From Paenisporosarcina sp. TG20 (GTDB lineage: Bacteria; Bacillota; Bacilli; Bacillales_A; Planococcaceae): a DNA stretch of 32,125 bases. The DNA lies in the NCBI RefSeq assembly GCF_000286315.1, contig NZ_ALJG01000342.1, positions 1 to 32,125 on the forward strand, written 5' to 3'. Made by a program: the position numbers and the translations under genes. The notes beneath the pieces are model-generated. The model made no database searches. It was not told where the DNA came from and was given only the letters and a program-made list of their open reading frames with translations. Shown piece by piece: positions 1 to 7,832 of this stretch (positions within the stretch are counted from its first letter, which is position 1; each line of letters opens with the position of its first letter).

Positions 1-45
1 CCCGCGGAAAGCGTCCGCCTTGTAACGGAAATCACAATATTTGAA
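1..45. repeat. Possible edge of a dispersed Bacillaceae intergenic repeat
   Basis: The first bases, CCGCGGAAAGCGTCCGCC followed by TAACGGAAATCA, resemble GC-rich intergenic sequences that recur in many Bacillus genomes. Only this partial copy is visible and no second copy occurs in the window, so the assignment rests on recalled similarity and is weak. Confidence 0.25.
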
Positions 46-149
46 TAGAAGTTGTTTTATTCTTGAGGTTATGCTGCAGTAGGTTTGCCGTCCAGAACCA
101 CCAGGAAACAGACGGAGATGCAGTTTGATATATCCTGCTTTCTTAAAGG

Positions 150-174
150 ACCGGGCGTACTTTGCTCGGTTTTT
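150..174 (+). terminator. Putative rho-independent terminator of an upstream gene
   Basis: ACCGGGC (150-156) pairs with GCTCGGT (164-170), with one G-T pair, and TTTT follows. It would stop plus-strand transcription entering the window and lies just beyond the 3' end of the minus-strand LysR gene. Confidence 0.5.
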
Positions 175-175
175 C

Positions 176-1063
176 TTATACACTAAATGACTCAAACGAA
201 CCAATAAAACGTTTAGCCTGCTTAGAAAGATAACGGTCTTTTAACCATATAACGGCCGATTCAGAAAATAAAGAAGAGTCCTCAAGTTCAAGAATATGTA
301 AATTAGGCATTGAAAATGATACAAGAGATGATTTGGGAATAATCGTAGCACCTACGCCTGCTGAAACTAAAGATAAAATCATTGATACATCTGGACATTC
401 ACAAATTACATTTGGTTCAAAACCATGTCGTCTACATTCCTGCAATACGATTTCAAATTGCCCTACTCCACTAATCCGATGTAGCAATAACAGAGGTACT
501 GTTTCTAATTCTTTCATCTTAATCGTAGTCTTTGAAAGGATACCTGGTGTATTACTAGGAAAAACAGCAACAAAAGGTTCCTTAGGTAATTCAATTTTTG
601 AAAATAATTTCATTTCAATCGGAAGTCGAACAATTCCCACTTCCGATTCGCGAGACGTAATTAATTGCTCAACCATAAAAGAATCTCCTTCACGCAAGGT
701 GAAAGTCACAGCAGGATAGATCTCTCGAAACATACGAAGTCGATCAGGTACATAAGAAAAACAAGTCTTTACAACGCCAATTGATAATTTACCTCTAAGG
801 CCTTCACTAGTCTCCTTAACTTCTGTTTTAATCTCCTCGAGTTCTAGTAATATTTTTTCTGCTTTTTTATATAAAACTAATCCAGCTTGAGTTAAAACCA
901 TATTTCGTCCATTTCTTTCAAAAAGAATCACACCTAATTCTTCCTCTAACAGTTTTAATTGTTGTGAAAGTGGTGGTTGAGCCATGTGTAATTTTTTTGC
1001 AGCTCTTGTGATTTGACCTTGTTCAGCAATGGTATAAAAATAGCGTAATTGTTTGATATCCAA
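176..1063 (-). CDS. LysR-family transcriptional regulator of the hpa operon
   Basis: The 295-residue protein has the usual LysR layout. An N-terminal winged helix-turn-helix covers about residues 1-60, beginning MDIKQLRYFYTIAEQG and containing the A-A-KKLHMAQPPLSQQLK recognition region. A periplasmic-binding-like effector domain covers about 90-290. It is divergently transcribed from the dapA-like/hpaE/hpaB/hpaD/hpaC operon, the classical arrangement for a LysR activator of the adjacent catabolic operon. Its inducer cannot be read from sequence; 4-hydroxyphenylacetate, homoprotocatechuate or a ring-cleavage product is the likely ligand by context. The 136-bp divergent region contains a perfect inverted repeat of LysR-box type (1143-1161). 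The family assignment is secure; the target is inferred. Confidence 0.9.
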   Translation of the reverse strand: MDIKQLRYFYTIAEQGQITRAAKKLHMAQPPLSQQLKLLEEELGVILFERNGRNMVLTQAGLVLYKKAEKILLELEEIKTEVKETSEGLRGKLSIGVVKTCFSYVPDRLRMFREIYPAVTFTLREGDSFMVEQLITSRESEVGIVRLPIEMKLFSKIELPKEPFVAVFPSNTPGILSKTTIKMKELETVPLLLLHRISGVGQFEIVLQECRRHGFEPNVICECPDVSMILSLVSAGVGATIIPKSSLVSFSMPNLHILELEDSSLFSESAVIWLKDRYLSKQAKRFIGSFESFSV

Positions 1064-1142
1064 AATCGAACAACCCTTTCTATACTTTTTTCGTATACTT
1101 TGAATACTTTATAGGTATTTTTAATATAGTTTAACACGTGCT

Positions 1143-1161
1143 ACATTTAAATTGTAAATGT
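1143..1161. promoter_or_regulatory. Perfect inverted repeat, candidate LysR box
   Basis: ACATTTA and TAAATGT flank a 5-nt spacer (AATTG), giving a T-N11-A-like dyad in the divergent region between the LysR gene and the first hpa operon gene. It ends about 38 nt before the likely ATG at 1200. LysR proteins bind such dyads; binding here is inferred. Confidence 0.5.
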
Positions 1162-1199
1162 ATTCAAAAAATTAAAAAACTTATAAAGGGGTGTCGTTC

Positions 1200-2120
1200 A
1201 TGTTTCAACTAGTGAAAAAAAGACTAAGAGGTTCAATTGCACCAATCGTAACACCATTTAAAAAAGATGGTTCTATAGATTTTGATACATTAATTAGCTT
1301 AATTAATTGGCATATTGAAAGCGGAAGTCATGGTATTTCGGTAACAGGAACAACGGGTGAACCGAGTTCACTAACACTAGAAGAAAGAGTTCAAGTGATA
1401 GAAGTTGCGATGAAGGCAGTAAATGGACGTGTCCCATTCGTCCCGGGTACAGGTTCGACAAATCATGAAGAAACATTATACCTCACTAATAAAGCACAAG
1501 AGCTTGGTGTAGACGCTGCACTCGTTATTGTCCCTTACTACAACAAACCTTCACAACATGCCCTCTATAAGCATTTTAAGGCGGTTGCCAATTCGGTAGA
1601 TATTCCTATTATTATTTATAATATTCCGGGAAGAACAGCAACAAACTTAGAAGTTAAAACACTCGCAAAACTAAGCAAAGATTGCCCGAACATAATTGGT
1701 GTTAAAGAATCAAATAAGGACTTTGAACATGTAAACCGTATTTTATTAGAATGTGGTAGAGACTTTCTTCTGTATTCAGGAATCGAACTACTATGTTATC
1801 CAATGCTTGCAATTGGTGGGGCAGGATACATTAGTGCCACCGCTAACATCTTACCTAAGCAAGTTGCCGAGTTATACGATGCATGGACAGCTGGCGATAT
1901 AAAAAGAGCACAGGAAATCCATTATGAATTAATGCCGTTGAATGATGTGTTGTTTAAAGATACCAATCCAGCCCCCCTTAAAGCTGCACTCGGCATGCTT
2001 GGAAGAGCTGAACCCATACTTCGATTACCAATGGATCTCCCTACACAAGAATTGCAAGATGAAATACGCGAAGTGTTGAACCAATACGTAGATTTATCAG
2101 CAGCACAACCTGTACAGTAA
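1200..2120 (+). CDS. DapA-family (DHDPS/NAL) pyruvate aldolase of the hpa pathway
   Basis: A 306-residue class I aldolase-fold protein. Visible active-site elements, numbered from ATG 1200, are GTTGE with Thr51-Thr52, Tyr114 in PYYN, Tyr140 in YNIPGRT with Arg145, and the Schiff-base Lys169 in GVKES. ATG 1200 is preferred over the in-frame GTG at 1191 because AAAGGGG (1186-1192) sits 7 nt upstream. True DHDPS makes a lysine precursor, but as the first gene of a 4-hydroxyphenylacetate operon with no hpaI this protein more likely cleaves 2,4-dihydroxyhept-2-ene-1,7-dioate to pyruvate and succinate semialdehyde. Some family members, such as trans-o-hydroxybenzylidenepyruvate hydratase-aldolase, also hydrate their substrate. 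The family is certain; the exact reaction is inferred. Confidence 0.85.
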   Translation: MFQLVKKRLRGSIAPIVTPFKKDGSIDFDTLISLINWHIESGSHGISVTGTTGEPSSLTLEERVQVIEVAMKAVNGRVPFVPGTGSTNHEETLYLTNKAQELGVDAALVIVPYYNKPSQHALYKHFKAVANSVDIPIIIYNIPGRTATNLEVKTLAKLSKDCPNIIGVKESNKDFEHVNRILLECGRDFLLYSGIELLCYPMLAIGGAGYISATANILPKQVAELYDAWTAGDIKRAQEIHYELMPLNDVLFKDTNPAPLKAALGMLGRAEPILRLPMDLPTQELQDEIREVLNQYVDLSAAQPVQ

Positions 2121-2157
2121 ACATGCGATTTTTAAGGTCGAATTGAGGAGGACCATA

Positions 2158-3681
2158 ATGATGAAATCAACAGAGATGTCTAAAGATCGTACCAACATAA
2201 AAGTTGATGATGTGAAGCTTTATATTAATGGTGAATTTGTAAATGCTCACGCTCAGGCAACCTTTGAAAACATCAACCCATTTACCAATGAAGTCAATAA
2301 CCTGGTTGCTGAGGGTCGCGAAGAGGATGTGAATAAAGCTGTTTACGCTGCGAAACAAGCGTTTAAGAGTGGTCCATGGGGGTCCATGAAAATGGAGGAA
2401 CGCATGGTTTACATTAACCGGATTGCGGATTTAATTGATGAAAGCGTTGAAGAAATTGCAAGTTTAGAATCAATAGATACCGGACTACCGATTGCTCAAA
2501 CTAGAAAGATGATTGCCCGTGCGGCTGAAAACTTTCGATTCTATTCCAGAATGGTTCAGTCTAAACTTCACGGGGAGTCATACCCTGTAGACAATGAATT
2601 TATAAACTATACAATCTATAAGCCTCTCGGGGTAGTTGGATTAATTACACCGTGGAATGCACCTTTTATGTTGGAAACGTGGAAAGTAGCACCAGCATTA
2701 GCAACAGGAAATACAGTAGTGCTGAAGCCGGCAGAATTATCACCCTTAACTGCTAATAAACTTGCTGAGATCATTGATCAGGCAGGCTTGCCGAAAGGGG
2801 TATTTAATGTCGTACATGGATTTGGCGAAACAGCGGGTTCAGCGCTTGTAGCACACCCTGACGTAGAAGCAATCTCTTTCACGGGTGAAACAACAACAGG
2901 AAAAACAATTATTAAGAATTCTGCTGATACCTTAAAGAAAACGTCGATGGAACTAGGTGGAAAATCACCTTTAATCATTTTTGATGATGCAGATCTTGAT
3001 CGTGCGCTAGATGCAACGGTGTGGGGAATGTTTTCATTTAACGGAGAACGTTGTACAGCTAATTCACGGCTTTTCCTTCATAAAAAGATAAAAACACAAT
3101 TTATCGAGAGACTTAAAGAGCGAGTACAGAACATCAAGATTGGAGACCCAATGGATGCTTCTACGCAACTTGGCCCGTTAATTGATAAAGGTCATTTTAA
3201 TAAAGTTTCCGAGTATATTGAGATAGCTAAGCAAGAAGGTTGTGAAGTCTTTCAAGGTATTGTTCCTGATGAAGTAAAGGCCGGCAATTTTGTACCACCT
3301 ACTCTACTATTAAATGCTACAAATGACATGAGAGTCGCCCAGGAAGAAATATTTGGTCCAGTAATGGCAGTCATTGAATTTGAAAGCGAAGAAGAAGTAA
3401 TTGATGCTGCAAATGATGTTATATACGGTCTTGCAGGCTATGTGTGGACAAATGATATAAAGCGAGGTCACCGTGTAGCGCATGCGGTTGAGGCTGGAAT
3501 GTTATGGGTCAATGCTCAAAATGTGCGTGATCTACGTATCCCGTTTGGCGGAATGAAATCGAGTGGAATTGGAAGAGAAGGTGGACATTACGCCATCTTT
3601 GAATTCTACACAGAACCAAGAGTCGTTCATATCGCGATAGGTGACCATCATATTCCACAGTTTGGTAAGAAACAACAATAG
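2158..3681 (+). CDS. hpaE: 5-carboxymethyl-2-hydroxymuconate semialdehyde dehydrogenase
   Basis: A full-length aldehyde dehydrogenase of 507 residues that oxidises the ring-cleavage product CHMS to 5-carboxymethyl-2-hydroxymuconate with NAD. Visible motifs are TPWNAPF in the cofactor-binding region, the general base Glu265 in MELGGKSP, the catalytic nucleophile Cys299 in GERCTAN, and the C-terminal PFGGMKSSGIGREGG. The start is taken at ATG 2158 (or the adjacent 2161), behind GAGGAGGA (2145-2152). A longer reading from TTG 2143 would include the ribosome binding site. It lies 37 nt after the dapA-like gene and 18 nt before hpaB, so it is in the same operon. Substrate choice rests on context with hpaB and hpaD; the ALDH family call is secure. 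Confidence 0.9.
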   Translation: MMKSTEMSKDRTNIKVDDVKLYINGEFVNAHAQATFENINPFTNEVNNLVAEGREEDVNKAVYAAKQAFKSGPWGSMKMEERMVYINRIADLIDESVEEIASLESIDTGLPIAQTRKMIARAAENFRFYSRMVQSKLHGESYPVDNEFINYTIYKPLGVVGLITPWNAPFMLETWKVAPALATGNTVVLKPAELSPLTANKLAEIIDQAGLPKGVFNVVHGFGETAGSALVAHPDVEAISFTGETTTGKTIIKNSADTLKKTSMELGGKSPLIIFDDADLDRALDATVWGMFSFNGERCTANSRLFLHKKIKTQFIERLKERVQNIKIGDPMDASTQLGPLIDKGHFNKVSEYIEIAKQEGCEVFQGIVPDEVKAGNFVPPTLLLNATNDMRVAQEEIFGPVMAVIEFESEEEVIDAANDVIYGLAGYVWTNDIKRGHRVAHAVEAGMLWVNAQNVRDLRIPFGGMKSSGIGREGGHYAIFEFYTEPRVVHIAIGDHHIPQFGKKQQ

Positions 3682-3699
3682 TATGAGGAGTGAAAAACA

Positions 3700-5175
3700 A
3701 TGCCAGCAAAAACAGGAGCTCAATATATTGAACGTTTAAAAAAAGCAAATAACAATATTTATATACATGGTGAGAGAGTGGAGGATGTCACAGAACATCC
3801 TGCATTAAAAAACGTCGTCAAATCAATGGCCCGTCTCTATGATTTACAATATGAAAAACCAGATAAAATGCTTTATACATCTCCAACAACAGGAGACAAA
3901 GTAGGCATGACATTTTTACAACCAAAAACGATTGATGATTTAATCCTGAGACGCGAAGCTATGCAAGAATGGGCTCGGACTTCTGGTGGGATGATGGGAC
4001 GCTCACCTGATTACTTGAATGCAGAAGTCATGGCGATGGGGGTTAATAATAGTCTTTTTGCTGAGGCAGATCCGATGTTTGCCGAGAACGCTAGAAATTA
4101 CTATGAGTATGCACGTGAAAACGATATTAGTTTAACTCATACACTTATACATCCTCAAGTAAACCGTGCAAAAGCACAACATGAACAAAAAGATGCAAAT
4201 GTAGCTTTACACTTAGTTGAAAAAAACAAAGATGGCATCATTGTAGATGGAATTCGCTTACTTGCAACTCAAGGGGGTATTACGGATGAACTGATGGTTT
4301 TCCCTTCAACCGTAAAAAAAGCAGGAGAATTAGATGATCCCTATTCACTAGCATTTGCTATTCCTAATAACACAAAAGGTCTTAAATTCTTAAGCCGTGA
4401 ATCATTCGATTATGGTAAAAGTGAATGGGATCACCCTCTTTCTTCTCGTTTTGAAGAAGGGGATGCGATTGTTTCTTTTGAAAATGTCTTTGTTCCCTGG
4501 GAGCGCGTCTTTGTTTGCGGGAATTCATCCGTTTGTAACCGAACATTTAGAGAGACCAATGCAGTTGTTCATATGTCACATCAAGTTATTGCAAAAAATG
4601 TGGTAAAAACCGAATTCTTACTAGGTGTTGTTTTAAATATAATGGATGCGATTGGAATTGATCAGTTCCAGCATGTTCAAGATAAAGGAACCGAAATCAT
4701 GTTAACGCTTGAAACAATTAAATCTCATTTGTACCGGGCAGAGCATAGTGCCAAACTGGATAGCTCGGGGACGATGACTCCTGATTTTGAAGCCTTAAAT
4801 GCAGCACGTACATGGTATCCGAGAGTGTACCCTCGCATGATTGAAATCTTACGTGTTCTGGGAGCTTCTGGACTTATGGGAATTCCTACAGAAGCAGACT
4901 TTTCTCATGAGGAAATTGGACCAATTCTAAACAGAGGCTTACAAGGAAAGAATTTAGATGGTTATGAGCGTACGCAATTATTCCGGTTAGCGTGGGATAT
5001 GACAATGAGTGCATTCGGTAGCCGTCAAATGCATTACGAGTACTACTTCTTCGGGGATCCTGTCCGTATGGGAATGGCGTTTTTTGAAGGCTACGAAAAA
5101 GATAAATACAAAGGCTATGTACAAGATTTCTTAGACCAAACCAAAACGAAAAAGCCTCATTTCTCAGGCGTGTAA
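3700..5175 (+). CDS. hpaB: 4-hydroxyphenylacetate 3-monooxygenase, oxygenase component
   Basis: A 491-residue protein of the HpaB/PvcC/4-HBA-CoA dehydratase family, matching the roughly 480-495 residues typical of Bacillus/Thermus-type HpaB. It hydroxylates 4-hydroxyphenylacetate to 3,4-dihydroxyphenylacetate using FADH2 supplied by HpaC. Characteristic stretches include GRSPDYLNAEVMAM near residue 100, LTHTLIHPQVNR near 140, the FVPWERVFV segment near residue 265, and GSRQMHYEYYFFGDP near the C-terminus. A good ribosome binding site (ATGAGGAGTG) precedes the ATG. It sits between hpaE and hpaD with short gaps, consistent with one transcript. The only unusual point is that its reductase partner is separated from it by hpaD and a gene remnant. 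Confidence 0.95.
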   Translation: MPAKTGAQYIERLKKANNNIYIHGERVEDVTEHPALKNVVKSMARLYDLQYEKPDKMLYTSPTTGDKVGMTFLQPKTIDDLILRREAMQEWARTSGGMMGRSPDYLNAEVMAMGVNNSLFAEADPMFAENARNYYEYARENDISLTHTLIHPQVNRAKAQHEQKDANVALHLVEKNKDGIIVDGIRLLATQGGITDELMVFPSTVKKAGELDDPYSLAFAIPNNTKGLKFLSRESFDYGKSEWDHPLSSRFEEGDAIVSFENVFVPWERVFVCGNSSVCNRTFRETNAVVHMSHQVIAKNVVKTEFLLGVVLNIMDAIGIDQFQHVQDKGTEIMLTLETIKSHLYRAEHSAKLDSSGTMTPDFEALNAARTWYPRVYPRMIEILRVLGASGLMGIPTEADFSHEEIGPILNRGLQGKNLDGYERTQLFRLAWDMTMSAFGSRQMHYEYYFFGDPVRMGMAFFEGYEKDKYKGYVQDFLDQTKTKKPHFSGV

Positions 5176-5187
5176 GGGGGATATACA

Positions 5188-6171
5188 ATGGACTTTAACA
5201 TTATTCGTACAGGCCGAGCCGTATTAAATGTTGTGGATTTAGAAGCATCACATGATTTTTATGTAAATGGCTTAGGATTTATTGAAACAGAGTCAGATGC
5301 TACGAACCTTTATTTAAGAGGATTAGAGGAACATAATCATCACTCTTTACATTTGAAAAAAGCGTCTACTCCAAGCGTAGAAGTAATAAGCTATAAAGTG
5401 TACGCTGAAACGGATCTGGATGCGTTGGCATCTTTATTTACCACAAAAGGGTTGCAAACAAAATGGCTTCAAAAGGGTGAGCAGCATGCAATCGGAAGAG
5501 CGCTACGGGTTCAGGATATCTCAGGACTTCCAATAGAGTTCTATGCAGAGATGGATCCAGCTGAAAGAATGCTTCAACGATATGATTTATATAAAGGCGC
5601 AAGAGTCCAACGAATTGACCATTTTAACTGTATGGTACCGGATGTTGAAAAGGCCTATAACTTTTATATCGATGAGATGGGATTTGCTTGTTCGGAATAT
5701 ACAGCTGCTGAAGATGAAAAAATCTGGGCGGCTTGGTTGCACAGAAAACCAAGTGTTCATGATGTAGCATTTATGAATGGGGTAGGACCGCGTCTTCATC
5801 ACGTTGGTTTCTGGTTAAGTGATCAACTAAGTTTAATACATGCTTGCGATGTTCTTGCATCAATGGGTTATACAACAGCTATTGAACGTGGACCAGGACG
5901 TCACGGAATTTCAAATGCATTTTTCCTTTATCTGCGTGACCCAGATGGACACCGTATTGAACTTTATAACGGAGACTATCTAACATGTGACCCTGATTTC
6001 AAGCCCATTCGCTGGGATATAAATGATCCAAGAAGACAGACTTTCTGGGGACATGAAGCACCGGATAGTTGGTTTAATGAAGCATCGGTCGTTCAAGATA
6101 TTTTAATGAATAAACCAATAGAGCTTGCCGAACCAACATTAAAACAACATAAACCAGTATTTGTAATCTAA
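5188..6171 (+). CDS. hpaD: 3,4-dihydroxyphenylacetate 2,3-dioxygenase (homoprotocatechuate ring cleavage)
   Basis: A 327-residue type I extradiol dioxygenase with two VOC modules: an N-terminal module at about 8-120 and a catalytic module at about 140-270. The metal triad is visible as His145 (RIDHFN), His205 (RLHHVGF) and Glu258 (HRIELYNGDY). His191 in SVHDVAF matches the acid-base histidine of Brevibacterium/Arthrobacter homoprotocatechuate dioxygenases; the spacing agrees with those enzymes apart from one extra residue. It opens the ring of 3,4-dihydroxyphenylacetate to give CHMS, the substrate of HpaE. AAGGGGG lies just upstream and the gap to hpaB is 12 nt. Fe or Mn as metal cannot be told from sequence. 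Confidence 0.93.
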   Translation: MDFNIIRTGRAVLNVVDLEASHDFYVNGLGFIETESDATNLYLRGLEEHNHHSLHLKKASTPSVEVISYKVYAETDLDALASLFTTKGLQTKWLQKGEQHAIGRALRVQDISGLPIEFYAEMDPAERMLQRYDLYKGARVQRIDHFNCMVPDVEKAYNFYIDEMGFACSEYTAAEDEKIWAAWLHRKPSVHDVAFMNGVGPRLHHVGFWLSDQLSLIHACDVLASMGYTTAIERGPGRHGISNAFFLYLRDPDGHRIELYNGDYLTCDPDFKPIRWDINDPRRQTFWGHEAPDSWFNEASVVQDILMNKPIELAEPTLKQHKPVFVI

Positions 6172-6179
6172 TGATCGTG

Positions 6180-6204
6180 AAGGACTTAGACTATTTGAGT
6201 CCTT
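6180..6204 (+). other. Hairpin between hpaD and the aldehyde dehydrogenase remnant
   Basis: AAGGACT (6180-6186) pairs with AGTCCTT (6198-6204). No U-tract follows, so it is not a convincing terminator. It may attenuate or stabilise the hpaD 3' end, or be debris from the deletion that removed the adjacent dehydrogenase gene. Confidence 0.4.
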
Positions 6205-6218
6205 AATGAATTAATCAT

Positions 6219-6353
6219 ATGCCTGATGGTGGAGTAAAAGAAAGCGGCTTAGGACGCAAAGGGATTAAATATGTAGTTAAAGAAATGACAGAGCTTAAAC
6301 TAGTTATCTTTCGGAATAAATATATTTTAGGGAGGTTTACAATGGATGGATGA
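6219..6353 (+). pseudogene. C-terminal remnant of an aldehyde dehydrogenase
   Basis: The frame from 6219 reads MPDGGVKESGLGRKGIKYVV and continues KEMTELKLVIF, then a tail to TGA at 6351-6353. This is the conserved C-terminal block of NAD-dependent aldehyde dehydrogenases (P-x-GG-x-K-x-SG-x-GREG followed by E-x-T-x-K). Only about 45 residues remain; the N-terminal roughly 430 residues, including the catalytic Cys and Glu, are gone. The block is distinct from the hpaE C-terminus. In this operon the lost enzyme could have been a succinate semialdehyde dehydrogenase, the last step of the pathway, but that is inference. Its reading frame runs over the hpaC ribosome binding site and start. Confidence 0.8.
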
Positions 6354-6807
6354 TCACATCTTCAAAACAACAATGGGTAAATTTGCAACAGGAGTTACCA
6401 TTATTACAACCGAATTAAACGGAGAAGTACAAGGAATGACAGCTAATGCTTTTATGTCTGTCTCACTTGATCCGAAATTAATCTTAATTTCGGTAGCTAA
6501 CAAAGCAAAAATGAATGAGTCGATTAAGAAGTCAGGTATTTTTGCAGTGAGTCTACTAGCAAATGATCAAGAAGAGATGTCAATGTACTTTGCAGGACAG
6601 ATTAAGGAAAAACGTGATATTGCCTTTAAGTCTTTTAACGGGATGCCTGTCATTGATGGGGCATTAGCTAATATTACATGCGATGTTCATAACACACATG
6701 TAGAAGGTGACCACACGTTATATATTGGCAGCGTACGTGACATTGAATTAAAAGAAGAAGGAAAGCCATTAACCTATTTCTCAGGTCGTTACTACGAGAT
6801 CAGCTAG
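6346..6807 (+). CDS. hpaC: Flavin reductase, small component of 4-HPA 3-monooxygenase
   Basis: A 153-residue flavin reductase-like protein (FMN-binding split barrel) that reduces FAD with NADH for HpaB. It starts MDDHIFKTTMGKFATGVTIIT and contains GMTANAFMSVSLDPKLILISV, the hallmark segment of the HpaC/ActVB family, and ends with YFSGRYY. Two overlapping ATGs occur at 6342 and 6346. Only 6346 opens this frame, with GGAGG (6331-6335) 10 nt upstream; 6342 belongs to the dehydrogenase remnant and stops after two more codons. It is the last intact plus-strand gene of the operon, 174 nt after hpaD because of the remnant. Pairing with HpaB is inferred from context and strongly supported. Confidence 0.92.
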   Translation: MDDHIFKTTMGKFATGVTIITTELNGEVQGMTANAFMSVSLDPKLILISVANKAKMNESIKKSGIFAVSLLANDQEEMSMYFAGQIKEKRDIAFKSFNGMPVIDGALANITCDVHNTHVEGDHTLYIGSVRDIELKEEGKPLTYFSGRYYEIS

Positions 6808-6839
6808 ATAAACTTATAAAGTATGAGGAGAGATGGATG

Positions 6840-7100
6840 TTCTTCATATCAGCAGTAAATCCATTATGACTTTCTTCAAAACACCCATGTAAAGTAATCA
6901 AACCAGATCGAGTAATTGAATAATTATTAACAACACTTCCTGTTAATAAATTACCAACATGTCGTAGCTGGTTTTGATTTTAGCAATGGTCCTTGGTGAC
7001 ATGTCTACCAATTTGGGCAATGGGAGAGCAAAATTGAAGCATAGAGATTTAACTCACCGTTTCGATACCATCCCATCGATGTACTAATTTGGTTCCTTAA
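6840..7100 (-). pseudogene. hpaH: Decayed C-terminal part of an HpaH-like hydratase
   Basis: On the minus strand three short frame pieces join into one recognisable C-terminus: LVHRW, then GWYRNGELNLYASILLSH, then HVGNLLTGSVVNNYSITRSG. In 2-oxohept-3-ene-1,7-dioate hydratase (HpaH) the order is L-R-W...YRNG...L-x-H-P...G-x-I-L-x-GS. The distance from YRNG to the GS pair here (about 43 codons) nearly equals that in E. coli HpaH (about 45). Frames change at least twice and stops interrupt it. Only about 90 codons remain, next to the 3' end of the GntR gene. The hpa context, where an hpaH is expected and otherwise absent, supports the call. I aligned from memory without a search, so a related FAH-fold hydratase is possible. 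Confidence 0.55.
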
Positions 7101-7163
7101 TTATAAAATACACCCTTCATTTTTATATGAATTCGTCAAGGGATTCAAACCTACTTATTTATA

Positions 7164-7814
7164 TTAAAGTTTGATGTCAAACGCTTTTACTGTATTTAAT
7201 TTATGCTGCCTCGCGAAATTTTCAACCTCCACTGGTGAAGCTTGTCGTCTTAACATATCGATGAGGATATCATGCTCTTTAACAGACTGTGGAGCACGTT
7301 TTGGATAAAGAATAAAACCAGTATTTCGAACAGTTTTTAAGCGATCACGCATTTGTTGAATATTTTTTAAAATGTATTGATTCGGACAAAAAGAATAGAT
7401 AATGGAATGAAAGTCTCGGTTCAACTCACTAAAGGTCTCTAAATCAAATTCAGAAAGTGCCTCTTTCATACCCGCACTCTTAAACTCAAGTTCTTTAAAT
7501 GAGTCTTCAGTTAAGTAGGGCATACTTAACATAGTTGCATATCCTTCTAACACAGCCAAGAGCTCTAAAGTTTCCTTGTAAACCTCTTTATTTAAATTAA
7601 GAATAACTGCTCCAGAGTTCGCCTTATATTCAATCAGTTGATCGGACTCTAGCTGATGAATTGCTTCACGAACCGGGATTGCACTTGAACCAACTTCCTT
7701 TGCAATTTGATCTATAATGATACGTTGACCGGGGGCGTAAGTTCCATCTAAAATTCTTGAACGAATGACTTCATATGCATACTGACGTTTATTAAGCTTT
7801 TTTGTAGTTTTCAT
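7164..7814 (-). CDS. GntR-family (FadR/FCD) transcriptional regulator
   Basis: A 216-residue protein with an N-terminal winged HTH (about residues 10-75: YEVIRSRILDGTYAPGQRI, then VGSSAIPVREAIHQLESDQLI) and a C-terminal all-helical FCD ligand-binding domain (about 85-210) containing D-x-x-x-H-x-x-I metal-ligand-like residues (NRDFHSIIY). FCD regulators usually repress catabolic genes and are released by a pathway acid. It sits between the two arms of the hpa cluster, on the strand of hpaG1/G2/F. A near-palindrome just upstream of its start (7821-7832) matches one upstream of hpaG1 (10080-10091), suggesting autoregulation plus control of the minus-strand arm. The family is secure; the targets are inferred. 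Confidence 0.88.
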   Translation of the reverse strand: MKTTKKLNKRQYAYEVIRSRILDGTYAPGQRIIIDQIAKEVGSSAIPVREAIHQLESDQLIEYKANSGAVILNLNKEVYKETLELLAVLEGYATMLSMPYLTEDSFKELEFKSAGMKEALSEFDLETFSELNRDFHSIIYSFCPNQYILKNIQQMRDRLKTVRNTGFILYPKRAPQSVKEHDILIDMLRRQASPVEVENFARQHKLNTVKAFDIKL

Positions 7815-7820
7815 ACAGTA

Positions 7821-7832
7821 ATTATATATGAT
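7821..7832. promoter_or_regulatory. Candidate GntR operator upstream of its own gene
   Basis: ATTATATATGAT differs by one base from the perfect palindrome ATCATATATGAT upstream of hpaG1. It lies 7 nt before the regulator's start codon, where repressor binding would block expression. AT-rich palindromes arise by chance, so support is moderate to low. Confidence 0.35.

Noticed and set aside
333-719. 128-codon plus-strand frame opposite the LysR gene
   Set aside because: It is antisense to a clear LysR coding region, has no ribosome binding site and no protein-like pattern.
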